Of a DNA stretch of 23,430 nt, positions 7,911 through 15,427 are shown one piece after another. The translations under genes and the position numbers were made by a program. Origin of the DNA: RGIG7300 sp045657645 (lineage in GTDB: Bacteria; Bacillota; Clostridia; Oscillospirales; CAG-272); NCBI GenBank assembly GCA_045657645.1, contig JAZOTL010000084.1, forward strand, positions 1 through 23,430, read 5' to 3'. The notes beneath the pieces were generated by a model. That model searched no databases. It saw only the letters and a program-made list of their open reading frames with translations, and was not told where the DNA came from. The first letter of the stretch is position 1. Every line of letters begins with the position of its first letter.

Positions 7911-8753
7911 ATGGCGATACTTATAGACGGAAAGCTGACAAGCTTAAAGCAACGCGAGCTTATTAAAGCAGAGGTTGCCCAAATGAAAATAAAACCCGGG
8001 CTTGCGGTTATCCTTGTAGGTAGTGACCCTGCATCCCAGGTTTATGTAAGAAATAAGAAAAAGGCCTGTGCTGATACGGGTATATATTCCGAAAGCTACG
8101 ACCTTCCTGAAGAAACAACCCAAAGCGAGCTTCTTGAGCTTATAGCAGAGCTTAACAAAAAGCCTTCCATCAACGGCATACTGGTTCAGCTCCCGCTGCC
8201 TAAACATATAGATGAGAAAGCTGTTATCAACGCTATAGTGCCTGAAAAGGACGTTGACGCTTTTCACCCTGTAAACGTTGGTAAAATAATGACCGGCGAT
8301 TATGATTTTCTGCCCTGTACTCCTGCAGGCGTTATGTGCTTGCTTGAAGAATACGGTATAGACCCTAAGGGTAAGGAATGCGTTGTTGTTGGTCGCAGCA
8401 ATATTGTTGGTAAGCCCCAGGCAATGCTTTTGTTGCACGCTAACGGTACAGTTACCATTTGCCATTCAAGAACAGCAGACTTAAAGGCTAAATGTCTCGC
8501 GGCTGATATTCTTGTTGTGGCAATAGGAAAGGCGGATTTTCTTACAGGAGATATGGTTAAGGAAGGCGCTGTTGTAATAGACGTAGGTATTAACCGTCGT
8601 GAGGATGGAAGGCTTACGGGCGACGTGGATTTTGCAAGCGTTGAACCAAAGGCTTCTTACATAACACCCGTTCCCGGCGGAGTTGGTCCTATGACCATTA
8701 CAATGCTTTTAAAAAATACAGTTAAGTCAGCAAAATTAGCAAACGAGAAATAA
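7911..8753 (+). CDS. folD: bifunctional methylenetetrahydrofolate dehydrogenase/cyclohydrolase
   Basis: FolD interconverts 5,10-methylene-, 5,10-methenyl- and 10-formyl-tetrahydrofolate in the cytosol. The 280 residues show the catalytic YVRNK (Y45, K49), the folate-site segment ILVQLPLP, KDVDAFHP (usually KDVDGFHP), the Rossmann segment VVVGRSNIVGKP and the family signature PGGVGPMT (255-262). GGAGGT at 7899-7904 sits across the end of lgt, so the two genes are closely coupled. Nothing indicates a specialised role within this cell-envelope operon. Confidence 0.95.
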   Translation: MAILIDGKLTSLKQRELIKAEVAQMKIKPGLAVILVGSDPASQVYVRNKKKACADTGIYSESYDLPEETTQSELLELIAELNKKPSINGILVQLPLPKHIDEKAVINAIVPEKDVDAFHPVNVGKIMTGDYDFLPCTPAGVMCLLEEYGIDPKGKECVVVGRSNIVGKPQAMLLLHANGTVTICHSRTADLKAKCLAADILVVAIGKADFLTGDMVKEGAVVIDVGINRREDGRLTGDVDFASVEPKASYITPVPGGVGPMTITMLLKNTVKSAKLANEK

Positions 8754-8765
8754 GGAAGAGAAACT

Positions 8766-10601
8766 ATGTGCGGATTTGTCGGTTTTAGCGGAAAGATAGA
8801 AAAAAGACAGGAAATATTAAATAAAATGATGGACCGTATTATTCATCGCGGTCCCGATATGGCTGATGACTACATAGATGATGATGTAGCTCTTGGCTTT
8901 CGCCGTTTAAGCATACTTGATTTAAGTGAGGCAGGCAAACAGCCTATGTCAAGTGAGGATGGTAATATTACCATCGTTTTCAACGGTGAAATTTATAACT
9001 TTATGGAAATAAGAGAAGAGCTTGAAAAGCTTGGTTATAACTTCAAGAGTAACTGTGATACTGAGGCTTTACTCCACGGTTATGAGGAGTTTGGTGAAAA
9101 GATAGTTCACAAGCTTCGCGGTATGTTTGCCTTTGTTATATGGGATAAAAAGCGCAAAAAGCTTTTCGGCGCAAGGGACTTCTTTGGAATCAAACCCTTT
9201 TATTACAATGTAACACCTAACGGAAGCTTCCTTTTCGCTTCAGAAATAAAATGCTTCCTTGACCATCCCGAATTTGTTAAAAAGGTAAATAAGGATGCAC
9301 TGCGCCCCTACCTTACCTTCCAGTTTTCATCACAGGATGAAACCTTCTTTGAAGGTGTATACAAGCTTCCCCCTGCTCATTACTTTGTGTTTGAAAACGG
9401 CAATATGCGTGTTGAACGCTATTGGGACGTTGACTTTACCGAGAAGAGAAAACCCTTTGAGGAGTATGCCGAAGAGCTTGACCGTGTAATAAACGAGTCT
9501 GTAAATGCGCACCGCATAAGTGACGTAAAGGTGGCATCCTTCCTTTCGGGCGGTATAGATTCAAGCTATATCACAGCATCTCTTATGCCCGATAAAACCT
9601 TCTCTGTAGGTTTTGATTATGCAAAGTTCAATGAAACAAACTACGCAAAGGAGCTTTCCGATATTCTTGGTATTGAGAACGTTCGTAAGCTTATAACAGC
9701 AGATGAATGCTTTGATATGTTCCCAACCATACAGTATCATATGGATGAGCCCCAGTCTAACCCTTCAAGCGTGCCGCTGTACTTCCTTTGCCAGCTTGCA
9801 ACACAACACGTAACGGTTGTTCTGTCAGGTGAGGGTGCGGATGAAATATATGCAGGCTATGAAGAATATGACGAGCGTCCTATGATGCGAAAGTACAAAA
9901 AGCTCCCCGGCTTTGTGCGCCGTGCCGCTGCAGCCGTTTCTTCAAAGCTCCCTTACTTTAAGGGTCACGATTTTATTATAAAGGGAAGCGGTAAGCCCGA
10001 AAACTGGTTTATCGGACAGGCAAAGATATTTGAGGAAAAGGATGCAAACGATATCGTAAATCCCGAATACCGTAATGCTCCTACCATAAAAGACATAACT
10101 GCAAAAATATACAACAGAGTAAAGGATAAGGATGAGCTTATTAAAAAGCAGTACCTTGACCTTAATCTTTGGTTGCCCGGTGACATACTCTTAAAGGCAG
10201 ATAAAATGAGTATGGCACACTCCCTTGAATTGCGCGTACCCTTCCTTGATAAAAAGGTAATGGAACACGCCGCAGGAATCCCCTCTGATTATAAGATAAC
10301 ACCTGAAAATACAAAGTATATATTGCGCCGTGCAAGTGCAAAGACCCTGCCTGAGGAATGGGTAAACCGTATTAAGGTTGGCTTCCCCGTGCCGATACGT
10401 TTCTGGTTAAGGGAAGAGAAGTACTTTAATATAGTAAAAGAATACTTTACCGCAGATTACGCAAAAGAGTTCTTTGATACCGATAAGCTTGTAAAGCTGC
10501 TTGAAGATCACCGTGACGAAAAGAGCAATAATCAGCGTAAGATATGGACTGTATTTACATTTCTTGTTTGGTACAAGAGATTTTTTGTGGATGAAAAATA
10601 A
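8766..10601 (+). CDS. asnB: asparagine synthase-type glutamine amidotransferase (possible D-Asp bridge amidase, AsnH-like)
   Basis: This is an AsnB-type two-domain enzyme of 611 residues. The class II glutaminase has the N-terminal nucleophile Cys2, exposed after Met removal (MCGFVG), with RGPD (29-32), FNGEIYN (72-78) and the CDTE loop. The synthetase domain has the ATP pyrophosphatase P-loop SGGIDSS (261-267) and GEGADE (355-360). By sequence alone it could be ordinary asparagine synthetase. Its position, 20 bases before a D-aspartate-ligase-like gene and ahead of an Asp/Glu racemase and murE, suggests it instead amidates a D-Asp residue on peptidoglycan, as the AsnB-type enzyme AsnH does in Lactococcus lactis. 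The fold assignment is firm, the D-Asp role is inference. Confidence 0.9.
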   Translation: MCGFVGFSGKIEKRQEILNKMMDRIIHRGPDMADDYIDDDVALGFRRLSILDLSEAGKQPMSSEDGNITIVFNGEIYNFMEIREELEKLGYNFKSNCDTEALLHGYEEFGEKIVHKLRGMFAFVIWDKKRKKLFGARDFFGIKPFYYNVTPNGSFLFASEIKCFLDHPEFVKKVNKDALRPYLTFQFSSQDETFFEGVYKLPPAHYFVFENGNMRVERYWDVDFTEKRKPFEEYAEELDRVINESVNAHRISDVKVASFLSGGIDSSYITASLMPDKTFSVGFDYAKFNETNYAKELSDILGIENVRKLITADECFDMFPTIQYHMDEPQSNPSSVPLYFLCQLATQHVTVVLSGEGADEIYAGYEEYDERPMMRKYKKLPGFVRRAAAAVSSKLPYFKGHDFIIKGSGKPENWFIGQAKIFEEKDANDIVNPEYRNAPTIKDITAKIYNRVKDKDELIKKQYLDLNLWLPGDILLKADKMSMAHSLELRVPFLDKKVMEHAAGIPSDYKITPENTKYILRRASAKTLPEEWVNRIKVGFPVPIRFWLREEKYFNIVKEYFTADYAKEFFDTDKLVKLLEDHRDEKSNNQRKIWTVFTFLVWYKRFFVDEK

Positions 10602-10621
10602 TCGTTAAAGAAGGACTTAAA

Positions 10622-11827
10622 ATGAAAAAGATTACCCCAGTTCTGCTTGGTGCAGACCTTAACTGTTATAACGTTGCAAGAGCCTTTCACGAGGAGTACG
10701 GCGTTACAAGCTACGCCTTTGGCAGATACGCTATTGGCGCTACAATGAACACTAAAATAGTTAATTTTACAGCTATCCCCGATTTTGATAATATAGATAC
10801 AATGGTGCGCACCTTAAATGAATTTGCCGCAGGTCACAAGGGCGAGGATCTTATAGTAATGGGTTGCACCGATGACTATGTATCCCTTATTATTTCCGCA
10901 AAGGAACGCCTTGCACCCGAATATATTGCTCCCTATACCACAAAGGAGCTTATCGATGAAATAACCTTAAAGGAGCATTTTTACGAATACTGTGACAGGA
11001 TAGGTATACCTCATCCTGCTACAAAGGTTATTGCTAAAGGGGACAGCATAGCTGACCTTGGATTTGATTATCCTATAATCATAAAGCCTTCCTCAAGTGT
11101 TCTTTATTGGAAGCATGAGTTTGAGGGTATGAAGAAGGTATACAGAGCGAAGGATGAAGCGCAGGCGCAGAAAATAATAGATGAAATTTTTGCTTCCGGC
11201 TATCCCGATAAGATAATTTTGCAGGATACAATTCCCGGTGCTGATAACTGTATGTACGTTCTTACATCATATTCCGATAAGGATGCAAATGTACGTATGA
11301 TGTGCCTTGGACACGTACTTTTGGAAGAGCATACTCCTAAAGGCCTTGGTAACCATTGCGCTATTGTTACAGAGGAAAATCGCGAACTTATGGAGCTTAT
11401 GAAAAAGTTCCTTGAGGAAACAAAGTTTGTAGGCTTCTCTAACTTTGATATTAAGTATGACAGCCGTGACGGTAAGTATAAAGCCTTTGAAATAAACGTT
11501 AGACAGGGAAGAAGTAACTATTACGTTACTGCTTCCGGTAACAACATTGCCCGCCAGGTTGTTGATGACAGAATTAAAAACCTTCCCTTTGAAGAAACCA
11601 AGTATAACTCTAATGAGATATATTGGAGGTACGTTCCGGATAAGGTTGTTTATAAGTATATTACCGAAGAGCAAAAGGCAAAGGTTAAGAGTCTTATAAA
11701 GGCAAAGAAGGCTTATTCCTCTATGAGATATCCCTTCGATCTTAAGGGTAATCCCAAGCGCCTTGCTTTTGTACTTGTACACGAGCATAACCATATTAAG
11801 AAATTTAAGACCTATTACAAGGTGTAA
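10622..11827 (+). CDS. ATP-grasp carboxylate-amine ligase, probable peptidoglycan D-aspartate ligase
   Basis: This 401-residue cytosolic ATP-grasp enzyme resembles the D-aspartate ligase family (Aslfm of Enterococcus faecium), which joins the beta-carboxyl of D-Asp to the side-chain amine of residue 3 in the UDP-MurNAc-pentapeptide. The N-terminus VLLGADLNCYNVARAFHEEY is typical of that family. The ATP-grasp core has YPIIIKPSS with K155, a glycine-rich loop around residues 239-244, and metal-binding E290 and N292 in FEINVRQGRSNYY. ATP-grasp ligases have varied acceptors, so the call leans on this similarity and on the racemase starting 10 bases downstream, with murE following. The AAGGA site lies just before the ATG. 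A generic carboxylate-amine ligase is the cautious alternative. Confidence 0.78.
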   Translation: MKKITPVLLGADLNCYNVARAFHEEYGVTSYAFGRYAIGATMNTKIVNFTAIPDFDNIDTMVRTLNEFAAGHKGEDLIVMGCTDDYVSLIISAKERLAPEYIAPYTTKELIDEITLKEHFYEYCDRIGIPHPATKVIAKGDSIADLGFDYPIIIKPSSSVLYWKHEFEGMKKVYRAKDEAQAQKIIDEIFASGYPDKIILQDTIPGADNCMYVLTSYSDKDANVRMMCLGHVLLEEHTPKGLGNHCAIVTEENRELMELMKKFLEETKFVGFSNFDIKYDSRDGKYKAFEINVRQGRSNYYVTASGNNIARQVVDDRIKNLPFEETKYNSNEIYWRYVPDKVVYKYITEEQKAKVKSLIKAKKAYSSMRYPFDLKGNPKRLAFVLVHEHNHIKKFKTYYKV

Positions 11828-11837
11828 AGGAATTTTT

Positions 11838-12566
11838 ATGACAGACAAAAATAAGCATATACTTGGCATATTGGGCGGTCTAGGTCCTATGTCTACCGTA
11901 TATTTTTATGAAATGCTTACAAGCCATACAGCCGCAAGCTGTGACCAGGAGCATATAGATATTGTTATATCAAGCGGTGCTACCACCCCTGACAGAACCG
12001 AATATATTCTTGATCACACAAAAGAAAATCCTGTTGGCCGTATGATTGAAGATTCCAAGAGGCTAATAGCCTTTGGCGCAGAGGTAATTGCCATACCCTG
12101 CAATACTGCTCATTATTTTTATGAGGAGTTGCAGGAAAATATTTCGGTACCCATTATTAACATAATTCACGAAACTGTTAAGTTTTGCGCTGATACAGGA
12201 GCAAAAAAGATAGGTATTATGGCAACCGACGGTACGGTTACCACCGGTACGTATCAAAAAATGGCTGAAAAATTCGGCGTTGAATGCATTGTTCCAAGCG
12301 AGGCAAACCAAAAGCGCGTTATGGATATTATATACCGCGATATAAAGCAGGGTAAAAGAGCAGATATGAAGGCCTTTGCTTATGTATGTGACGAACTGCG
12401 CTCCCTTGGTTGTGATAAGGTAGTGCTTGGTTGTACTGAGCTTTCACTTGTTAAAAAGCAGGAGCTTTTGGGTTCGTATTTTATTGATGCCCTTGAAGTG
12501 CTTGCGTACAGGTCAATACTTTTCTGTGGTAAAAAGCCTATAGGTTTTGAGGAGTTTGAAATATGA
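11838..12566 (+). CDS. aspartate/glutamate racemase family protein (likely aspartate racemase)
   Basis: This cofactor-independent two-cysteine racemase has 242 residues. Both catalytic cysteines are present: C88 in PCNTAH and C199 in GCTELS, together with GGLGPM (13-18) near the N-terminus. The family interconverts L- and D-Asp or L- and D-Glu. The position directly after a D-aspartate-ligase-like gene favours aspartate and supply of D-Asp for the cell wall, as with the racemase accompanying Aslfm in Enterococcus faecium. The AAAGG at 11826-11830 sets the start at the ATG at 11838; an upstream in-frame start would overlap the ligase gene by more than 60 bases. Its stop overlaps the murE start (ATGA). 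Confidence 0.88.
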   Translation: MTDKNKHILGILGGLGPMSTVYFYEMLTSHTAASCDQEHIDIVISSGATTPDRTEYILDHTKENPVGRMIEDSKRLIAFGAEVIAIPCNTAHYFYEELQENISVPIINIIHETVKFCADTGAKKIGIMATDGTVTTGTYQKMAEKFGVECIVPSEANQKRVMDIIYRDIKQGKRADMKAFAYVCDELRSLGCDKVVLGCTELSLVKKQELLGSYFIDALEVLAYRSILFCGKKPIGFEEFEI

Positions 12567-13981
12567 AATTCGGATGCTATGAGATAAATGATATAGTGTA
12601 CGATTCAAGAAAGGCAGCGCCCGGCACTGCCTTTGTTTGTCTTGTAGGTGCAAAAAGTGACGGTCACAATTATGCAGAAATGGCATACAATAAGGGAGCA
12701 AGAGTCTTCTTTGCCGAAAGGGCGCTTGAGCTTCCTTGTGACGCTATAGTTGTTCTGTGTGAGGATACAAGAATTAAACTTGCGCAGCTTTCCCGTGAGT
12801 TTTACGGATATCCCGATAAGGAACTCAAAATTATCGGTATAACGGGAACAAAGGGCAAGACTACCATTTCAAATATGATTACCGATATTCTTGAACGAGG
12901 CGGTAAAAAGGCAGGAGTTATAGGTACAAACGGCGTTATGTTTAACGGTGTTCGTACCCCTACAGTTAATACCACACCCGAAAGCAGGGAGCTTTACCGT
13001 ACCTTTAGAGAAATGGTTGATGGCGGCGTTGAATACTGTGTTATGGAGGTTTCCTCACAGGCAGTAAAGCTTGATCGCATACACGGTATAAATTTTGATA
13101 TTGGTGTGTTTACCAATCTCTCCCCCGACCATATCGGTGAAGGCGAGCACGCAGATTATGAGGAATATGCTGACTGTAAAGCCCGCTTTTTTGAGCAATG
13201 TAAGATAGCCTTGTTTAATAGTGATGATGAGGCTTATCCCGATATTGCAAAGTATGCAAAGGGAAATGTTCTTACCTATTCTGTAAATGACGGTGACTAT
13301 CTTGCAAAGGATATTAAGCGCTGGTCTGATAAAAACAGCCTTGGTATGGAATTTGTGGCCGTTGATGATTCGGTAAGCACATATTTGCGGGTTTCTACCC
13401 CCGGTATATACAGCGTTTATAACGCATTGTGTGTTTATGCCGTGTGCAAGCTTGCTGGCCTTACACCTGCTACGATTGCAAAGGAAATGCCCAAGGTTCG
13501 GGTTAAGGGTAGATTTGAAATAATAGACGCCCTTGATTATGCTACTTTTATAATAGACTACGCTCATAATGCCCTTAGTCTTGAAAACGTGCTTTCAACC
13601 GTGAAGTCTTATTCACCTCGTAAGTTAACCGTTTTGTTTGGCTCTGTTGGTGAAAGAACACAATTACGCCGCAGGGAGCTTGCGGAGGTTGCTGATAAAT
13701 ACTGTGATTTTGCAATAATTACAAGCGATAACCCCGGCAACGAGCCCCCTGAAAATATAATTAAAGATATTGAAAGCGCTATTAAACGCGTACCATACGT
13801 TTCTATCGCTGATAGAGTTGAAGCCGTTGAGTATGCCGTTAGAAATGCCGAGGCGGGCGAGGTAGTGGTTTTTGCAGGTAAAGGACATGAGGATTACCAA
13901 CTTATAGGTAATGAAAAGGTTCCTTTTTCAGAAGCAGAGATTATTCAAGGCGTAAGCGCTAAGATAAGGCTTGGTGTATAA
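12563..13981 (+). CDS. murE: UDP-MurNAc-tripeptide synthetase MurE, predicted L-Lys (non-DAP) type
   Basis: MurE adds the third stem-peptide residue to UDP-MurNAc-L-Ala-D-Glu using ATP in the cytosol. The 472 residues contain the uridine-side N-domain, the P-loop GTKGKTT (95-101), TTPES (137-141), MEVSSQA (161-167), the lysine of ADCKARFF expected to be carbamylated (K206), and the C-terminal domain with IDYAHN and AGKGHE. The amino-acid specificity loop reads DNPGNEP (389-395). meso-DAP enzymes have DNPR here, and the arginine is replaced by glycine, so L-Lys or another diamino acid is predicted (S. aureus MurE has DNPAND). The N-terminus is slightly short but complete. GAGGAG lies eight bases before the ATG, which overlaps the racemase stop by four bases. 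Confidence 0.93.
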   Translation: MKFGCYEINDIVYDSRKAAPGTAFVCLVGAKSDGHNYAEMAYNKGARVFFAERALELPCDAIVVLCEDTRIKLAQLSREFYGYPDKELKIIGITGTKGKTTISNMITDILERGGKKAGVIGTNGVMFNGVRTPTVNTTPESRELYRTFREMVDGGVEYCVMEVSSQAVKLDRIHGINFDIGVFTNLSPDHIGEGEHADYEEYADCKARFFEQCKIALFNSDDEAYPDIAKYAKGNVLTYSVNDGDYLAKDIKRWSDKNSLGMEFVAVDDSVSTYLRVSTPGIYSVYNALCVYAVCKLAGLTPATIAKEMPKVRVKGRFEIIDALDYATFIIDYAHNALSLENVLSTVKSYSPRKLTVLFGSVGERTQLRRRELAEVADKYCDFAIITSDNPGNEPPENIIKDIESAIKRVPYVSIADRVEAVEYAVRNAEAGEVVVFAGKGHEDYQLIGNEKVPFSEAEIIQGVSAKIRLGV

Positions 13982-13983
13982 TT

Positions 13984-14661
13984 ATGAAGCGTTCGTTCAG
14001 AGAAGTGTTTGCAAGGTCTATCATTTTAATAATAGGTCTTACCATAGCGCATTTTGGTGTAACCCTATTTGTTTTATCAAATCTTGGTACCGACCCCTTT
14101 AACGTTCTTGTGCGAGGTTTGTTCGTAACTCTCAAGGAACTGACGGGACTAAGCTTTTTGACCCACGGTAGGGTACATATTGCAAGCTGTCTTTTGATAA
14201 TTGCTGTGCTCATTTTTGTTGATCGTAGTTATATTAAGATAGGAACCGTATTGTGTATGATTTTCGGTGGGCCTATTATTGATATTTTTACTGTGGTTTT
14301 AGCACCTGTTTTTGAAATGTTTTATAATCTGCCTTTCCGTTTTATAGCCCTACTTCTTGGATGTATTATCCTTGCATACGGTATGACTATAGTTATAAAA
14401 TCGGATGCAGGCACGGGACCAAATGACCTTGTTGCAATTGTTATAAGTGATAAGAGTAAAAAGAAGTTTTCAATTATTCGAATAGCAGTAGACCTTTTAT
14501 TTGTTATAATTGGTTATTTTCTTGGCGGAGTTGTTGGAATTGGTACGGTGATATGTGCCTTTTGCATCGGCCCTGTTGCGGGATTCTTTTTGCCTGTTAA
14601 TGAAAAACTTGTTAATAGCATACTAAATAAACTCAATAAACAAGAAAAAACGCAGTCATAA
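13984..14661 (+). CDS. YczE/YitT-like five-helix membrane protein
   Basis: This 225-residue integral membrane protein has about five hydrophobic helices and two internally similar segments, SNLGTDPFNVLVRG (32-45) and KSDAGTGPNDLVAI (139-152), each a Gly/Thr-rich turn followed by a conserved Asp or Asn. This matches the YczE/YyaS/YitT group of unknown function. It begins two bases after the murE stop with only a weak ribosome binding site, so it may depend on coupling with murE translation. It is the last gene of the operon, and its stop codon lies in the loop of the terminator hairpin. Whether it acts in cell-wall synthesis is unknown. Confidence 0.8.
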   Translation: MKRSFREVFARSIILIIGLTIAHFGVTLFVLSNLGTDPFNVLVRGLFVTLKELTGLSFLTHGRVHIASCLLIIAVLIFVDRSYIKIGTVLCMIFGGPIIDIFTVVLAPVFEMFYNLPFRFIALLLGCIILAYGMTIVIKSDAGTGPNDLVAIVISDKSKKKFSIIRIAVDLLFVIIGYFLGGVVGIGTVICAFCIGPVAGFFLPVNEKLVNSILNKLNKQEKTQS

Positions 14662-14672
14662 GACTGCGTTTT
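14647..14672. terminator. bidirectional intrinsic terminator
   Basis: AAAACGCAGTC, loop ATAA, GACTGCGTTTT: an 11-base perfect stem with A- and T-runs on either side, so it works in both directions. It ends the yczE-like operon, whose TAA is in the loop at 14659-14661, and the converging lipoprotein gene that stops at 14689. Confidence 0.9.
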
Positions 14673-14688
14673 ATTTACTTTGTTGATA

Positions 14689-15288
14689 TTACTGAAGTGC
14701 GTTGTTATAAACGGTAGTTGCGCCTTCAATATTTTCAGCAACCTTTGTTTCAAAGGTGGAAAGAATATCGGAAGCTCCGTAAGCTGCGATTGCGTACTCA
14801 TCACCTACAGTAACTATAAGGTACTTTTCGGGGAAGCCGCAGATCCACTGGTTGCCTTCGATATCTGCCTTAACGTTATCGCAGAAAGCAGCAACGTCTG
14901 CTCCGTCCTTAAGGCCGTAGCATACAGCGGTAAAGTTGTTTGCTATCATACCGTGTACAAGAGATGCAGCGTCCTCAACATCTGCCAAAGTGTCTGCTGT
15001 AACTGCAAAATTTGCGTTGATATCATCAACAAGTGCAACGTCAACAGCACCGGGAGCGTTCTCGGTAACAGTTTCGGTGAAGGGAATACCGCCTATTGCA
15101 AAGAACATTTCATCCTCTGCGTATGTGCCCCAAACTGTTTCAAGAATTTCGAGAGAAGAGGCGTAGCTTACAGCGTTCTGTTCGTTGTTTTCAGTTTCTT
15201 TGTTTGTGTCATCCTTTTTGTCTGTAGTGCAAGCACAAAGGGAAAGAACGAGTAAAACAGAGAGAAGTGCGATTAAAAATCTTTTCAT
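14689..15288 (-). CDS. lipoprotein of unknown family
   Basis: This 199-residue secreted lipoprotein has MKRF, a hydrophobic stretch, and the lipobox LCAC with Cys20 as the lipidated residue. A charged, Asn/Lys/Glu-rich linker (about 21-40) follows, then a single alpha/beta-looking domain of about 150 residues with Trp and Cys residues near GNQWICGFPEKYLIVTVGD. I do not recognise a functional family; similar small lipoproteins occur widely in gut Clostridia. AAGGAG six bases upstream supports the ATG at 15288. It is monocistronic, converges on the murE operon and is divergent from a GNAT gene. It lies outside the cytoplasmic membrane and would need Lgt. Confidence 0.8.
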   Translation of the reverse strand: MKRFLIALLSVLLVLSLCACTTDKKDDTNKETENNEQNAVSYASSLEILETVWGTYAEDEMFFAIGGIPFTETVTENAPGAVDVALVDDINANFAVTADTLADVEDAASLVHGMIANNFTAVCYGLKDGADVAAFCDNVKADIEGNQWICGFPEKYLIVTVGDEYAIAAYGASDILSTFETKVAENIEGATTVYNNALQ

Positions 15289-15329
15289 TGTTTTCTCCTT
15301 ATTTTTGTTTGTTTTCTTTTTCGTTAGTT

Positions 15330-15338
15330 ATTATACCA
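15330..15338 (-). promoter_or_regulatory. extended -10 promoter for the lipoprotein gene
   Basis: Minus-strand TGGTATAAT (15338-15330) is an extended -10. The -35 position (15358-15353) is a poor match and is covered by the palindrome at 15356-15374, so the promoter may rely on the extended -10 or on an activator. Initiation is predicted near 15323. Confidence 0.65.
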
Positions 15339-15355
15339 CATTTAAACGGTGAGTA

Positions 15356-15374
15356 TATTAACATTCGGTTAATA
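15356..15374. promoter_or_regulatory. 7-5-7 inverted repeat, candidate operator between lipoprotein and GNAT genes
   Basis: TATTAAC (15356-15362), ATTCG, GTTAATA (15368-15374) is a perfect 7-base inverted repeat. Its centre, 15365, is about 42 bases upstream of the predicted lipoprotein start site and about 62 upstream of the predicted GNAT start site. Such positions are typical of activator sites for Crp/Fnr-type regulators. It has no terminator-like T-run, and it lies between two divergent promoters, which favours an operator over a transcript hairpin. The binding protein is unknown. Confidence 0.4.
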
Positions 15375-15391
15375 AAATTTACAACTTAGTG

Positions 15392-15420
15392 GTGACATAA
15401 CAAAACTTGTATGGTACAAT
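15392..15420 (+). promoter_or_regulatory. promoter of the GNAT gene, seven bases from the start codon
   Basis: GTGACA (15392-15397), 17 bases, TACAAT (15415-15420), with TGG in front of the -10. Initiation is predicted at about 15427, directly at the ATG at 15428. Confidence 0.7.
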
Positions 15421-15427
15421 ATAAAAT

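Noticed and set aside
11763..11837. Earlier in-frame start for the racemase overlapping the ligase gene
   Set aside because: It would overlap the ATP-grasp gene by more than 60 bases, and the family N-terminus (HILGILGGLGPMST) and AAAGG site fit the ATG at 11838.
14680..15255. Long plus-strand open frame of 191 codons opposite the lipoprotein gene
   Set aside because: The minus strand has a lipobox signal peptide, ribosome binding site and promoter. The plus-strand translation is Cys/Val-rich with no start signal and is a mirror of the real gene.
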